DNA from: Scilla litardierei
Lineage: Eukaryota > Streptophyta > Magnoliopsida > Asparagales > Asparagaceae
Reading direction: 5' to 3'
DNA length: 64,000 bases
Assembly (NCBI GenBank): GCA_030789695.1
Contig: CM061140.1
Coordinates: 81,716,422-81,780,421 of the forward strand
Part shown: in pieces, positions 32,932-45,129 of the stretch
Layout: each line of letters opens with the position of its first letter
Position numbering within the stretch: the first letter of the stretch is position 1
Translations under genes and position numbers: made by a program
The notes under the pieces: generated by a model
Told to the model about the DNA's origin: nothing
Seen by the model: the letters and a program-made list of their open reading frames with translations, nothing else
Database searches by the model: none

Positions 32932-33650
32932 ATCTCCCGCTTGGACCTTATGTCAAACCTTATAATTATGTTATACATAAATAATCGAATGGGTACTCAA
33001 TATGCTATCATTACTGAAATGCATATGTAACCAATTGGGTACATTAATCATTTTAATATAGGATCAAAGCGGTCTTTATCAGATTTATTGTAACTCGACC
33101 CATCAAATGGCCACACATGCTAATATAATTGAATGACATGAATTATGATGTGGATGTATAGCATGAAAATTTCATTTAATGTGATCTTAACATACATATT
33201 TCCAACCGGTCCTCCCTTAAACCTTAGTGAAATCAAACCATGACAAAATCGGAGTGTTACCAAACCAAAACTTTATTTCTGTAGAAAATATCCTTAAACT
33301 AAAAAACTAAAAATGTCTATATTATATGAGCAACCAAACAAACAAACTCCCACTAGAACTGAATATCCTTAACTAACATGACACCCATAAGAGCAAAGTG
33401 CTCATGAAACCTTCTGAGTGGCGATCCCTTAGTAAGTGGATCCACAACCGTATAGTTTGTTTGATGTGCTCTAGATACACTGTTCACTCTAAACTTTTAG
33501 TTACCAACCAGAAACTTGATTTATGAATACATTACCTTTGTCAAGTTCCTGTTGTTGTTGGAATAAAATTGCAGACTTATTGTCACAAAATAGTCTATAT
33601 GCTTTTTAAATATCATCCATAATTTGTAGACATGTGACAAAATTATGCAG

Positions 33651-33941
33651 TCATATTCCATGGTTGGATGTCACATAACATGATATGAAATCTGCAGTCA
33701 TGTTAGAAGAGGCTATATAAGAGACTATATAGCCCTCTTCTAGTAGATGGTACCTCATAGCATTGATTTTATACCTTCCTTGCATCCAACAAAAATCAGA
33801 GTCAGTATACCAAATGATCTCAAGCTTTTTTGACCTCTGATTCATGAGCGTATAGCCTTTTATTCTCCATAAGTACCGTAAGACCCATTTGGCTGCTATC
33901 AAATAGTCTATTCCTAAATTGCTTAAGCATCTGCCCAACAT
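33651..33941 (-). pseudogene. Copia RNase H fragment (H)
   Basis: MLGRCLSNLGIDYLIAAKWV, LRYLWRIKGYTL and IIWYTDSDFCW correspond to the copia RNase H start (LRYLxxTK, YxDSDFAG). The middle is deleted: the sequence jumps to ADFISCYVTSNHG, the counterpart of AEFVACYEA. The catalytic core is therefore incomplete. Confidence 0.8.
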
Positions 33942-34128
33942 CCCTATAATGTACGTGATGTATAGTCACGTACAAACATGAGCATACATCAGACTCCCTA
34001 CTACTGAAGCAAATGGAATCTTTTGCATTTCCTACTATTCAAAGCCATTTTAGGGTACTGTTGAGACTAAACTTGTCTCTCTTAGATACATGAGTATCGC
34101 CTGGTTTACAATTTTGCATGACATATCT

Positions 34129-34775
34129 TTAAAGAACCTTTTTGACATATGCCTTTTGTGTTAATCCAAGAGTACTCCAAGAACGATACCGGTGTATCTG
34201 GATCCTTAATACAAAAGATGCATCACCAAGATTTTTCATCTCAAAGTTCTTAGCAAGAAATCTCTTGGTTTCATGCAATGAGCATATATTGTTGCTGGCA
34301 AGTAGAATGTCATCGACATATAAAACCGAAAAAGAACATTTACTCCCACAGAACTTATGGTATATGCATTCATCAATTGGATTCATCTCAAAACCAAACG
34401 AGGTGATCACTTCATGAAACTTAAAATACCATAGTTGAGACACTTGCTTGAGTTCATAGATAGATTTCTTAAGTTTGCAAACCTTATTCTTTGAGTCTCC
34501 CGACACAAAGTTTTCTAATTGTACCATTTAGATCGTCTGACCAATGTCCCCATTAATGAACGATGTTTTCACATCCATCTGATGTAGCTCAAGGTTAAAG
34601 GTGCCACTAACACCATTATAATCCTGAAAAAGTCTTTCGTAAAAACTGGAGAGAAAGTCTCATTATACTCAATGCATTCTTTCTGTATAAAGTCCTTTAT
34701 GACAAGACAAGCCTTACATCTTTCCACATTGCCTTTTGAATCCCAATTGTCTATAGAAAATCCATTTACAACCAA
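34129..34775 (-). pseudogene. Copia reverse transcriptase fragment (H)
   Basis: Two pieces. 34569-34775 has DSKGNVERCKACLVIKDF and TFSPVFTKDFFRIIM (RT start). 34129-34527 has KLKKSIYELKQVSQLWYFKF, the active-site VLYVDDILLAS and FEMKNLGDASFVLRIQIHR. YVDD is intact, but frameshifts lie between the pieces (about 34528-34568). It would copy the element RNA into DNA in the cytoplasm if functional; this copy is not. Confidence 0.88.
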
Positions 34776-34799
34776 TGGGTTTCATACCTTATTGTAATG

Positions 34800-36229
34800 A
34801 TACAAGATTCTAAATGTCATTGTCCTTTATAGACTTAATTTCCTCACTTAAGGCGTTAGTTAGTCCACTTAGAGAGTTAGAACTATCCATGGCTTGGTGA
34901 AATTTGATCTAATCATTTTTCATCACTCCAATGTCAACCTAATGTTCTTGGAGAATTACAATGTAAATATTTGGTCATGCACTTCTCCTCTCTTTAGTGG
35001 ATCTGCTTAATGGCATAAGTTCATAAGGTGCTAGAGTTTGTTCTTCTTGAACAATTTTCTAAGTAGGAGGATTTATGACATTGTCTTGACTTATTGTGTT
35101 TTGAACAAGTTTAGGAATTAGATCCTAATCAATGCCGATAATACCGGTGAGAATATCAACATATTCCTCTCAAAAGACAATGTACCTAACTGTATCTCCT
35201 CCTGTAAACTCGGCATCCTCAAAGAACCGGGCATTTTCAAACTCGTAAATTTAGTTGTGTGATTATTTAAAATGTACTATATGGATCCTTTTAAAGTATT
35301 CAACAAAATAGCAAATCGCTGTCATTGTGTCCAGTTTCATTTTATTATGCTTATAAGGCATTGCCTCAGCTGGACATCTCCAAATATGCAAGTGATTTAG
35401 TTGTTTTAGTTGAAATCGTATTAAGGATATAAGCTACAATCTTGAGTACTATTCATGAATGAGATATGAATATATAAAATTTGTTGACCATTCCAAGCAA
35501 CCATATGAATGTCCCACATATATCCTTATGTATAAGTTCTAAGATGTCCAAAAACTTATTGGCTTCAAATCTCCTTTTATTGGTTTGTTTTCTTTTATGT
35601 GATTAACACAAACTTCAATCTGTGAAATCTAAAGGATCGAGAATTTCATTTTGACACAAGTCTATTTATTTCTCCACTGGGAGATATATTCTAACTGTTG
35701 TATCATAATGTAACTGGATTCTCATTTGTTAATTTCGTCTTTATGCTTCATGTACTCATAATGCATGTATTCTTTAAAAGAAGCAATAGTGTCATTTAAA
35801 TTAAGATTGTTGCAAACTGATAAAGAACCAAAACTAACTATTTTTGAATCATGAGACAAACTGACTTTTCCATTTCCAAATAAACAATAATAACCAAATT
35901 TGTCCAAACAGAAACTGAAATCAAATTTCATTCAAAACGGTACAATAAATGTCTCATCAGTATCCAAATACAACATACTCTTTAACAATAATCTAAATTT
36001 TCAATTGCTCTGGTTTGAACCATCTTGCCATCACCTACATGGATGTATTTTTTCTTCATCATTCGGCTTTTGGAATCTTATGCAATCCTGCAAAGACACA
36101 CTGATGTAAGTGGTTGTACCAAGATCTTTCCATCATATGTCTATAAGTATCGAAGTTACATTAACCTCAGAATCAAACCAAATAAAGAAGCATACTTTTC
36201 TTAGCACGCCAAGCGTGATAATTGGTGCC
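34800..36229 (-). pseudogene. Remnant of protease/GAG-pre-integrase/integrase region (H)
   Basis: Only one clear block: 35722-35931 with LDKFGYYCLFGNGKVSLSHD, the protease-end/GAG-pre-integrase region of copia. The rest, to 34800, is where integrase should be, but I see only scattered stops and no D,D35E pattern. Confidence 0.6.
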
Positions 36230-36984
36230 ATGCTTCTTTATATGCCCTTCAGCTCCATAAAAGAAACAAATATTACCTTCTGAACTATTCAGTTCTATGT
36301 GTTGTTTCTTTTGAGATGATGTATTTGTAGCTTCCTTATCCTTTTTTCCTTTTCTTGTTCTTAAAGGTGAGGGTCAGGTGAGCGCTTTCTGTCTTCTCTT
36401 GCTTAAGCATTTCCTCTTCCTAAACACGGTGAGAGATGAGCTCATTCAGAGACCAAGTCTCTTTCTGGCAATTGTAGCTCACCTTGAACTAGCTAAACTT
36501 AGTAGGAAGAGATATCTGAATCAAATGCAGTAGCAAGTCCTCAGAGAGTTCAAGCTTAAGTGCTTTGAACTTAGAAGTAAGGTGAGACATTTCAAGAATG
36601 TACTCCCTGATATTCCCCTTACCCTTATACCTCATTGAAATTAGATTTGTCAAGAGTGTGCCGATTTTAACCTTTTCATTCTTGACAAATCTCCTTTCAA
36701 TATCAGAAATGAATCATTTAGCTGTAGTGACGTTATCGAACATTGTGCCTCTGAATGCTTTTGGAATGGCCTTCTTCATAATCATTATGCACATGCAATT
36801 TGACCTCTCCCACCTTTCAAACTCACTCTTTTCATCAGATGTACTCTTTTCTGTAAGAGGTGGGGGAGAATCATTCCTCATCACAAGGTCAAGATCTATG
36901 ATCCCAAGAACTATTAGCAGGTTCTCTTTACATGATTTGAAGTTTGAGCCATTCAGAACTAGAATTGAATTAATGCTGGAGTAA
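36230..36984 (-). pseudogene. Copia gag remnant (H)
   Basis: Antisense to the apparent plus ORF 36598-36984. On the minus strand: LNGSNFKSCKENLLIVLG, then a conserved ERWERSNCMCIMIMKKAIP, then FVKNEKVKIGTLLTNLISM, a Lys-rich linker and a zinc-knuckle remnant CFFYGAEGHIKKHGTN with its first Cys pair damaged. This is UBN2-type gag of Tork/Ale-like copia elements. Stops are present. Confidence 0.72.
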
Positions 36985-38458
36985 TATTAGCAGGAGTTAA
37001 AGTTGAAAAGAGAACAACAAAAATATGTCACAATCTCAGATAAGTAAATTGAAAGCAACAATAAATTCAAATTAAATGCAATTCCCATCTTTCAAGATAT
37101 CAGCCACTCCATTAATAGTTATGTGTGGACAACATATTAAATTGTAATTGATGTCTTGGTGTAGTAATCAAACACTGACAATAAGTAACATGTCAAATAA
37201 TAAATCTTCCTAATTTACAAGTAAAGCTGAATAATTATCACGCGTTTATTACCACAAAAGCACATATAATTATGTTAAACGTTTAATCTTCCTTTGGGCT
37301 GGTAAATATTCACATGCACAAAACCTTTTATATTTTGAAATAAAATTAATTTTCACAAGAGAGCACACTTTGGTTCTTGTTGTTTCAATTAATTTACTAC
37401 AAAATATATATTCAACCATGCAAAATTTGAATTTTAATTGTAGCACCATTGATACGAAAATTATCCTTAAGGGGAAATATACAATACACATTTTATTTCC
37501 TCTTTTCATTTAAATCCAAACTTTATGCAAAAATTTCATACAAAAGTATGTTTATAACCTTTTATATTTCGAAATAAAACAATTTTCACAAAAGAGCCTA
37601 CTTTGCTGGGTTGTTATAATTAATTTATTTCAAAATATATAATCAACCATGTCCAAAAAATTTGTATTTAAATTTAAACCAAAGTTGTAACACAAAAATA
37701 TGCCGAAAAGAAATATATATACTGGTCCATTTATTTCCTCCCTTTAATTTGTGTTTAAACACCCAAAAACAGGCACAAACCCAAACAATAGCCCAATTCC
37801 CATGTTTAAAATTTTTTCTTTCCTTTCACGGGTTGTAGCTCGTGAATAGTTGGGAGCTTCAGCCCGTTGCCTTAAAAAAATTTTAATGGGCTGGTGAGCC
37901 GGCCAAATGGGAAAATTTAAAAAACCCCAAGGTTTTTGGGGTTGGAGCAACAGCTGACCCTCTTCCCAGTTTGTGCAGGGGTCTGGCGGTCACAGCCGAC
38001 CCCTTCATTTCTACGGGGTCCGGCGACCGGCCGCCGAAGCCCATCAAGTAATTTAATTTTTTTAAAATTAAATTTGGGGAGAAACCCTAAGGGGGGTTGG
38101 CGGTGGCTATGGTCGACGCCGCCCCCAGCTCGCTGCATCTGTGGGGGCCGACTGCCAATGGCTGCCGCCCCTCTGGGGATCCAGGGACCGTTGGCTGCCC
38201 CCATCCAATTAATTTTTTTAGGGTTTGATGCGGCTGTGGCCGTCACCGTCCCGGCCTGTGTCGCTGTGGGGCCGACAGCCGACAACCGACGGCCGTCGCC
38301 CCTCTGGGGTTTATTTTTTTGAAAAATTTGGAAAGAAACCAAAAACCCTAAAAAATGATTTTTGATTTAAAAATAACCCAAAAATTCTGAAAATTAATTT
38401 AAAATAATACGGAATTATCGATCTCATAGATTTAACATGACGAGGCTTTAACACCACT
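36985..38458 (-). other. Leader region of H, no gene
   Basis: AT-rich with a duplicated block (about 37320-37520 resembles 37555-37740, sharing CCTTTTATATTT.GAAATAAAA and CAAAATATATA.TCAACCATG). 37917-38340 is GC-richer with several CCCTAAAAAA/GGGGTT steps. The primer site next to the LTR reads TGGTGTTAAAGCC on the minus strand, three transitions away from the usual TGGTATCAGAGCC. Confidence 0.55.
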
Positions 38459-38952
38459 TGTTGGGTCTAGATCTAAATTATTTTACGAAAACCTTTGCTA
38501 ATAATCTAGATTTATTATGTCAAATCAATGAGAAATAAACTGAAACATAATGCGGAAGTGTACCTGAATCTATGGCGCTTAGATCTATAGATCTGCGTGG
38601 TTGGCCTTCCCGATTGATACAAATCTCTGAGGGAATCTTTTACATTTTCTCCGGCTCTAATCTGTCGATGGGATGCAAAAAAATGGCTCTTCGTTCGCGT
38701 GATCAGGGGACCATAACCACCATATTTATAGCTAAAGAGCCCTAATGCCCTTATGGTTTCTGATTTAGCCAATCATTAAAACAAAAAGCCCACAAGTCTT
38801 TACACAGTAAAGGCACATATCTTAACCAATACATTAAAGAGCATTTAACCAAATAAATTATTAGATCATTTTATTAGGCTTAACTTAATATGACAACCCG
38901 CATGACATAATTATTTTACATATAAGCCCAAAGGTGGATTAATGATCCAACA
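38459..38952 (-). repeat. 5' LTR of H
   Basis: 494 bp, TGTTGGGTCTAGATC to GATCCAACA in plus orientation. It is similar along its length to the left LTR, with many substitutions, so the insertion is old. Confidence 0.85.
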
Positions 38953-39560
38953 GTTACTAATTCTTATTAGTAAATTGGATTAACATAACCATGAAACAAA
39001 CAAAAAATAACTAAGACACTTAACCCTTTTTATATCACCAAACACAAAATTACATTAGATACATTGCAGGCACGTTCTTCAAATGATAAAACTACATAAT
39101 ATTTAATTTAATTTGGATAAAATTATTAATACCTCTTTTACTAATCAGGGTTTAGTTTCGACCTTAACCCATTGCTCAATCGGCAACGCAAAGAATATGT
39201 TAAACTGTTCCAGACTTTATTAAGGGAATTGCTATTGGGACAGACCTAATTGCTGAGTTCACAGACCTCCTAATTTTTCAAAAAAATGTCAAAACTAACC
39301 TTTAACAAATCTTTTTAAAAACCCAAAAACCCCCTTAGAATTGCTGAGTTTATATACATATTCACTATGGGTCCACAGACTTGTTCTCTTTATGAATGTA
39401 TTACTTTGTGAATGTTCTGCTTACTCTTTAGAAATATACCGATAAGGATTTTTCACTCAACAAAGATATCATCAAGGCAGTCCTACATGTAACTATTCCA
39501 AGTATCTTAAGCTATCCGTCAAGTATCTTCTCAAATATCTCATCGTTTGAATTTTGACAG
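38953..39560 (+). other. AT-rich flank, likely remains of the P450 intron
   Basis: No ORF. It ends with TTTTGACAG at 39552-39560, a good splice acceptor directly before the P450 exon. The exon 1 coding part of the P450 is not found left of it; H and G occupy that side. Confidence 0.5.
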
Positions 39561-39992
39561 GACATGATTGCAACAGAAACATCATTCACTGTCTTGGACT
39601 GGTGTAGGGAAGAGCTTGTTCGGAACTCAAAAACGATGAAAGAATTGCAAGATGAAGTAAGAGGGATAGCGAATACTAAACCCATGATAAGAGATGAAGA
39701 TCTGAGCAAAATGAGCTACTTGAAAGCCGTGATAAAGGAGGCTTTGCGACTGCACTCTCCAATCCCCCCTGCTGATTCCACGAGAATCCATGGATTACTG
39801 CAAGTTACATGGGTATGACATCCCTGAGCAGACAAGGGTTCTTGTCAACACTTGATCTATTGGCATGGATCCTAAAGTTTGGGAAGCCGTCGAAGAATTT
39901 CGTCCTGTAAGATTTCTTGACAGTACCATTTGACAGTACCATGATTTCGAAATCATTCCTTTTGGTGTTGGTCGTAGAATCTGCCCTGGAAT
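39561..39992 (+). pseudogene. Cytochrome P450 (CYP71-like) pseudogene, exon 2, part 1
   Basis: P450s are heme monooxygenases anchored in the ER membrane. The exon starts after an AG acceptor with DMIATETSFTVLDWC, the I-helix region where CYP71 genes begin exon 2 (usual A/G-G-x-D/E-T is altered). The K-helix EALRLH is intact, followed by a +1 frameshift near 39800, then HGYDIPEQTRVLVN, a TGA, DPKVWEAVEEFRP, a second TGA, and the heme-binding loop FGVGRRICPG at the end, including the Cys ligand. The frame is cut by the hAT insertion one codon after PG and resumes at 50098. The substrate class cannot be told. Exon 1 is missing. Confidence 0.9.
39985..39992 (+). repeat. Left target duplication of the hAT (8 bp)
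   Basis: CCTGGAAT, repeated as CCTGAAAT at 50098-50105 (7 of 8). It lies in the P450 codons for Pro-Gly after the heme-ligand Cys. Confidence 0.85.
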
Positions 39993-40179
39993 TCAAGGTG
40001 GCCAAAAGGCCCGGAGGGCCGGAAGCCCGCTGGCCCGGCCTAGTCAACATTGACCAGGCCGTTGACCCGGTCCGGCCTGAAATGCGGGCCGGGCATCCCC
40101 CCAGACCGGCCCGGCCCGACCGCCCTTTCCCCTGTAGAAAGCGTGCGTGGGCTGCATGGAAAACATCCAAAAATGGCTG

Positions 40180-40330
40180 TTGGGGGTATATTTTGGCCAA
40201 AAATGACCAAACCCCCCAACAACAATAAATGATCGTGGGGGTATTTTGGTCATTTTGACCAAAAAGACCAATTAACGCCCCCAAATGACCAAAAAGACCA
40301 ATTAACGCCCCCCAACAGCCATAAAACGGT
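40180..40330 (+). repeat. Subterminal repeats of the hAT
   Basis: The unit ACCAAAAAGACCAATTAACG occurs twice in tandem (about 40258-40285 and 40287-40313), within a field of TGACCAAA(A/T) and GGGGG(T/C) motifs. Short subterminal repeats are usual transposase-binding sites in hAT elements. That function here is inference. Confidence 0.65.
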
Positions 40331-40659
40331 CATATTGGAGGGTTATTTTAGTCTTTTTGGCCTAAAAATTCCTATAAATACCCCTACAATTCATATCATT
40401 TTCTTCACAATTCTAAACATCTCCACTCTCAATTTTTTCTCAAATTTCAAGCTTTTGCTCTCAACTCACGGCGCTCTCAAGATCCGTCTGCTATCTCTTC
40501 GCATCTCAACTTTCAAGCTCCGTCTGCTACCTCCCTGAGGCTCAGCATTCGGCTGCTACCTCTCCGCATCCCTACCTCTCCGCATCTTTGCTCTATCTGC
40601 AAACATGTTCCTTTTATTGTTAAATTAGCATAATGTTAGGATCAAACAACCCACGTAGA

Positions 40660-42143
40660 CATGTTAAAGTTAATTTTAATACGGAAGAATATGGGTATTA
40701 TCAAAATATGCTGTCGAATCACCGGACATTCCGGAAACGTCACCAACTGAACAAGATTGGAACGATAGTAATCACCCTAGCCCCATAGTGGGTACACCAG
40801 GGGTTTCTTCTTCTGCACACACTTCAACCCATGCACATACTGCTACTACTGCTCGCCCCACTTCCACACAAGCAACCCAAACCAGAAAACAGAAATCTAC
40901 AGTTTGAGAAAACTATACACTTGAAACATTACCTGAAAAAGGACTTAGAGCTGTTTGCAAAATCTGTAGAGCAGATTTCGTTGGCGCAGCTAAAGATGGC
41001 ACAATACACCTGAAAAGACACTCAGATGCTTACAAAAAAGAGGCTAGACTAACAACTTTAAACTTAACAGCTACATCTAGTTCTATATCTACTTTCTCAT
41101 ATTCTTCTGATACAATGCGAAAGGAGATGGCTAGACTAGTTCTATGCCAAGAATTACCCTTTAGTTATGGGAAAAACCCCTCATTAGAACGGTTTAACCA
41201 ATTAGCACTAAACCATGCATTTAGAAGGGTGCCTAAAAACACTATTAGAAGAGATGCTATGGCACTTTTCAAGCTGGCAAAGCTAAAATTATACAAACTT
41301 TTGCGGCCTTAACATCTAGAATAGCTTTAACATCCGACGTATGGACAACAAAGTGGGGGTTATCCTACTTATGTGTTACGTCACATTACGTAGACCACGA
41401 CTACGCTATTCACAGGATGATTATCAGTTTTAAATTGTTAGAACGTGCTCATACCGGTGCTGTCATTGCTAATGTGATTATGACTGTTATTCGTGCGTAT
41501 GATATTTCTGAAAAAATCATTTCCTTTACACTTGATAATGCATCTAACAATACAAATGAAATAACATTTTTAAAAAGATAACTGAACCCTGATCTTGATG
41601 GTATTTTATTTCATCACCGATGTGCTTGTCACATCTTGAATTTGATAGTGCATGATGGGCTAAAATATGCTGTTGCTTGGTTAGAAAAAGATAGGAACCT
41701 TATGTTATACATACAGTTTTCTGCCAATAAGAGAAATTTGTACAAAGAAGTATGTAGAAATAGCCAACTTCCTTACCGAAAGTTTAAATTTAGTGTTCCA
41801 CATAGGTGGAATTCAACGTATCTTATGATGTGTTGCATGCTTAAAAACAATATTCAGCTTAATTATTTTGTTAGTACACACATTCCATATGACCATGATT
41901 ACAACATTACTAAGTTTGAGTGGAAAACAATTGAGCAGCTTTGTGAATTTTTTGAGGGTTTTTATGTTGCTACAAACAAATTCTCGGGTGTGTATTACTC
42001 AACATCTAGTTTAGGCATTGGTCAATTAGTTATCATTTCAAACACTTTAGCGAGGTATAGAGACACTACGACCACTACCATTGGTCTTCAACCTATGATA
42101 GAAGAAATGGATATTAAACTAGTGAAATATTGGAAGCCTGTTT
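40660..42143 (+). pseudogene. hAT transposase, N-terminal part
   Basis: The transposase cuts and joins the element ends in the nucleus. A Ser/Thr-rich N-terminus (about 40760-40900) is followed by a TGA near 40905 and a BED zinc finger (VCKICRADF...HLKRH, about 40950-41020). Next come KEMARLVLCQELPFS, a frameshift at about 41250-41310, the first catalytic Asp in TSDVWTTKWG (about 41330), the second in TLDNASNN (about 41530), a TAA near 41580, and CACHILNLIVHDGLK with HRWNSTYLM. The frame is interrupted at KLVKYWKPV by solo LTR J and resumes at 48828. The exact start Met is not certain. Confidence 0.85.
42139..42143 (-). repeat. Target duplication of solo LTR J
   Basis: TGTTT here and TGTTC at 48823-48827, differing by one transition. 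Joining across it keeps the transposase frame from YWKPV into LLYSLSKVFDPR. Confidence 0.75.
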
Positions 42144-43799
42144 TGTTGGATCTGGATCCTAGCCTAGAGGGGGGTGAATAGGCTAATAAAAAATTCTAGC
42201 GCAAACTACGGAAAATCACACGCAGTTAAAAGCACAGGCAGAGTAAACAAGAGACAATCACAGAGTACGCACAGATTTAGCCTGGTTCGGTCGCACCAAC
42301 GACCTACGTCCAGCCCCAAGCAAATACTAGCATTAATAAGTTCCTTCGGTACACCTACAATGGGGTCCTAGCTCCAACTCCCCACCTAGACTGTACCACA
42401 CTCACCAAAGTGCAGAACTCTATCAACCTAGTAAATGCATATCTGACTGCACCAACACGTCAAGACCCTCTTGTCTAGCCCCAACCAAACAAGTCCAAAA
42501 TAACACAAATATTGGTAAAGTTTCCCCTACAGAGAACGTTACACAAATACATGAATATAGAAGAGTAAATGGTTTAGAAATGCTCAGTTCGTGTCCGTGG
42601 AGACGTCTCTATCAGTCAGCACGTCGTCAGCTCCAATCTGACACAAATGGTGTCTTAATCCGACTCCTGGATCTCAAGTTGTGGCTCAAATAGCACTCTG
42701 GTCTGTGCGCATAGCAATCTCTGTTCAAATCAAATAATCTTTGGTCTGTGCGCACAGCAAACCCTTAAAACACTAATCCACATCAGCTAAATCTTTTCTT
42801 TTCGATTCGAGTTCGGGCACGCAGCTTCGAACGACTGCTCCAAGCGACTGCTCCGACTTCGACGGCGACCCCAGCGACTGCTCCGAGTGACGTGATCGGC
42901 AACCTTGACTTCGTCAGCAGCTTCGTCTGCAGGTTCTCGTCCTTTCTGATTGCACGGCGACTTATTCCCTTGCACTCCTTCGACTCCGACGACGACAGCG
43001 CATGCAGCGATGGCTCAGATCTTCTACGACTTCGACGGCACCAACCTTCGAGCGACTCGAACATGACGACAACTTCTTCAACTGCTCTCTCCGCTGGTGC
43101 TGGGAAGCACAACGAGTTTGGTCGACTTCAAGGGCAGCTGCTCTCTCTGACTGCTCTCTCCGAAGGCTACTTGAGTTCGACGGCGAGACTTCGACAACGT
43201 CGACTCTTGGACAGTGAAGCATCGAAGATGGCGACCCAACTTGTCACGCCCCGCTTCCCATTGTACTTGGGAGCGAGGACGCGACGAAGGTCCGCATGTG
43301 CTTAAAACAAGAAGGAGGTACTTTTTCTTTCCTCTCCTCCTTGGTTTAAGCACATTACGCGTCTGTGTGATAACATCCTGCAGGCTCTTGCATGCTACTC
43401 AAACAACACAGATAAATTTTATTACAATCTTAATGTCTCAAAAAGATTTACAACAATGAAAGAAGTAAAAGCGGAAGGAGGGTCTAAAGCCCATACAAGT
43501 ATTGAAAGAGACAACAATTACAAAAGTAATGATGCGAAGACACAAATCTTCTCAGCGACGGAACATAACAGCAAGGTACTTCTGGTCAACCTGCTCCGTC
43601 TCTAAGCAACTCCTCAGCAAACCTGTCTAATACCTGACGTATATTTCACAAGACAAGGAAATATACGTCAGCGAGGGTCGCCCGGCAAGATTTAAAAAGG
43701 TTAAGATAATTGACCCTCGGCAAGGTTTTCGAAAAGATTTCGTGGCAATACGAGTAACAATATTGAATCACATTAGTTAAAGCATGGCATCATGAGGAA

Positions 43800-44045
43800 T
43801 ATGTGAGCACTGACAAGTGTAGTGTGCAAAGCAGTGAGCAAGCGAAATGTAGTGCAAAAAGTACGAACATGGCAATGTGTAATGTGCACAGCAATGAGCA
43901 TGGTAAGTGTGTGTACAGCAATAAGCGTGGTAAGTGTGTGTACATCAATAACATGGCAAGCGTGGTGTATACAGCAGTAAACATGCCAGGTGTGGTGTGT
44001 ACAACAATGAGCGTAGTGTGTACAACAATAGGCATGATATTAGTA
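43800..44045 (+). repeat. Minisatellite in LTR B
   Basis: About seven to eight degenerate copies of a 25-35 bp unit around GTGTGTACA(A/G)CAATAA and GCATGGTAAG. Both strands show open frames here only because of the repeat. Confidence 0.75.
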
Positions 44046-45129
44046 CACAAACAAGACAAGAGTAACCAACAGAGTGCGCAAACCTCAATAGTAACAATAG
44101 GATTAAGAGACCGTGACAATCAGTCAAGTGTGCCTAGTGAAAAGCCCAATGTCTAAGGGGGAAAAGTGACCAGCATCACACCCAAGCCAACGGGAGCTAC
44201 CCGTGGCTCTCTACTCACCGACCCGGCCAGGTGTCGGTCAAGTTCACCACGAGAGTGCAATCCAGCATTCCAGCCTCTACTACATTGAACTACCCCACCC
44301 AAGTGTACTGTTGGAACACGAGCCATCCTAATTCATATTACAAACACGAGCTTGTCAACCCACATGACATCACGATTTCACTATTTCGCCTCTTGGGCGC
44401 ACGAATTCACAAGTCCACGATTTCAATTGTTCCATCAATCTGTTCCATCAATATCCATTCACTCAAGTGTGTACAAGCAGGTTAAGTTATCAGCGTGACA
44501 TGCATTATGGTATGACACAACATTAGTGATACTCGGTTTGACAAATAAATGTAACAACACTTTAAAACACGTAAAAAGAATGCACACTTGCATATCAAAA
44601 TATCTTGGGTCAAAGCAATTAACAGCAAGACAAGTAAAAAGTCCACTTGCCTGATTGCGACGGTTTTGGGCGTCCTCGTGATCGCAACGGGAGGCATGGT
44701 TTATCTATGTTAATGGATTTTAAATGTTAAGCCCAACTAATTACTTAGTAAAATTACCACGTGTATACTACCATAACCACCATATACACTAATAGTATAC
44801 TAACATAAGACTTAAATAACCTATAAGTTGACTACATCATACTGTTTTGATAAGGTTATATACTAACCATGTAATGCACACATTAACTAACAAGTATTAT
44901 TAATAGAGCACGTATAATGCTGACAGTCTTATAATAACTCACTAACCCTCATAATACTTATTTATCCACGAATAGAACGGACTCACTTACATAATGCTAT
45001 GAATGACCTTATTAAAACTTGCACATTATTAATAACTTTGTCACTAGTGCCCCTTAACTTACATCTATATAAAATGATAACAAATACTTTGTGCTTCTTA
45101 TAACTGCATGCAATAATAATAAATCAACT

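Larger units (their letters stand above)
32440..38952 (-). mobile_element. Decayed copia element 'H'
   Basis: Two ~493-bp LTRs (32440-32931 and 38459-38952) in the same orientation, both starting TGTTGGG(G/T)CTAGATC in plus orientation and ending GATCCAACA. The internal region on the minus strand runs in the right order: gag, GAG-pre-integrase, RT, RNase H. It is full of stops and the integrase core is hard to see. Flanks TGTGG (left) and GTTAC (right) do not match, so the ends may come from recombination between two elements or the duplication has eroded. Confidence 0.82.
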
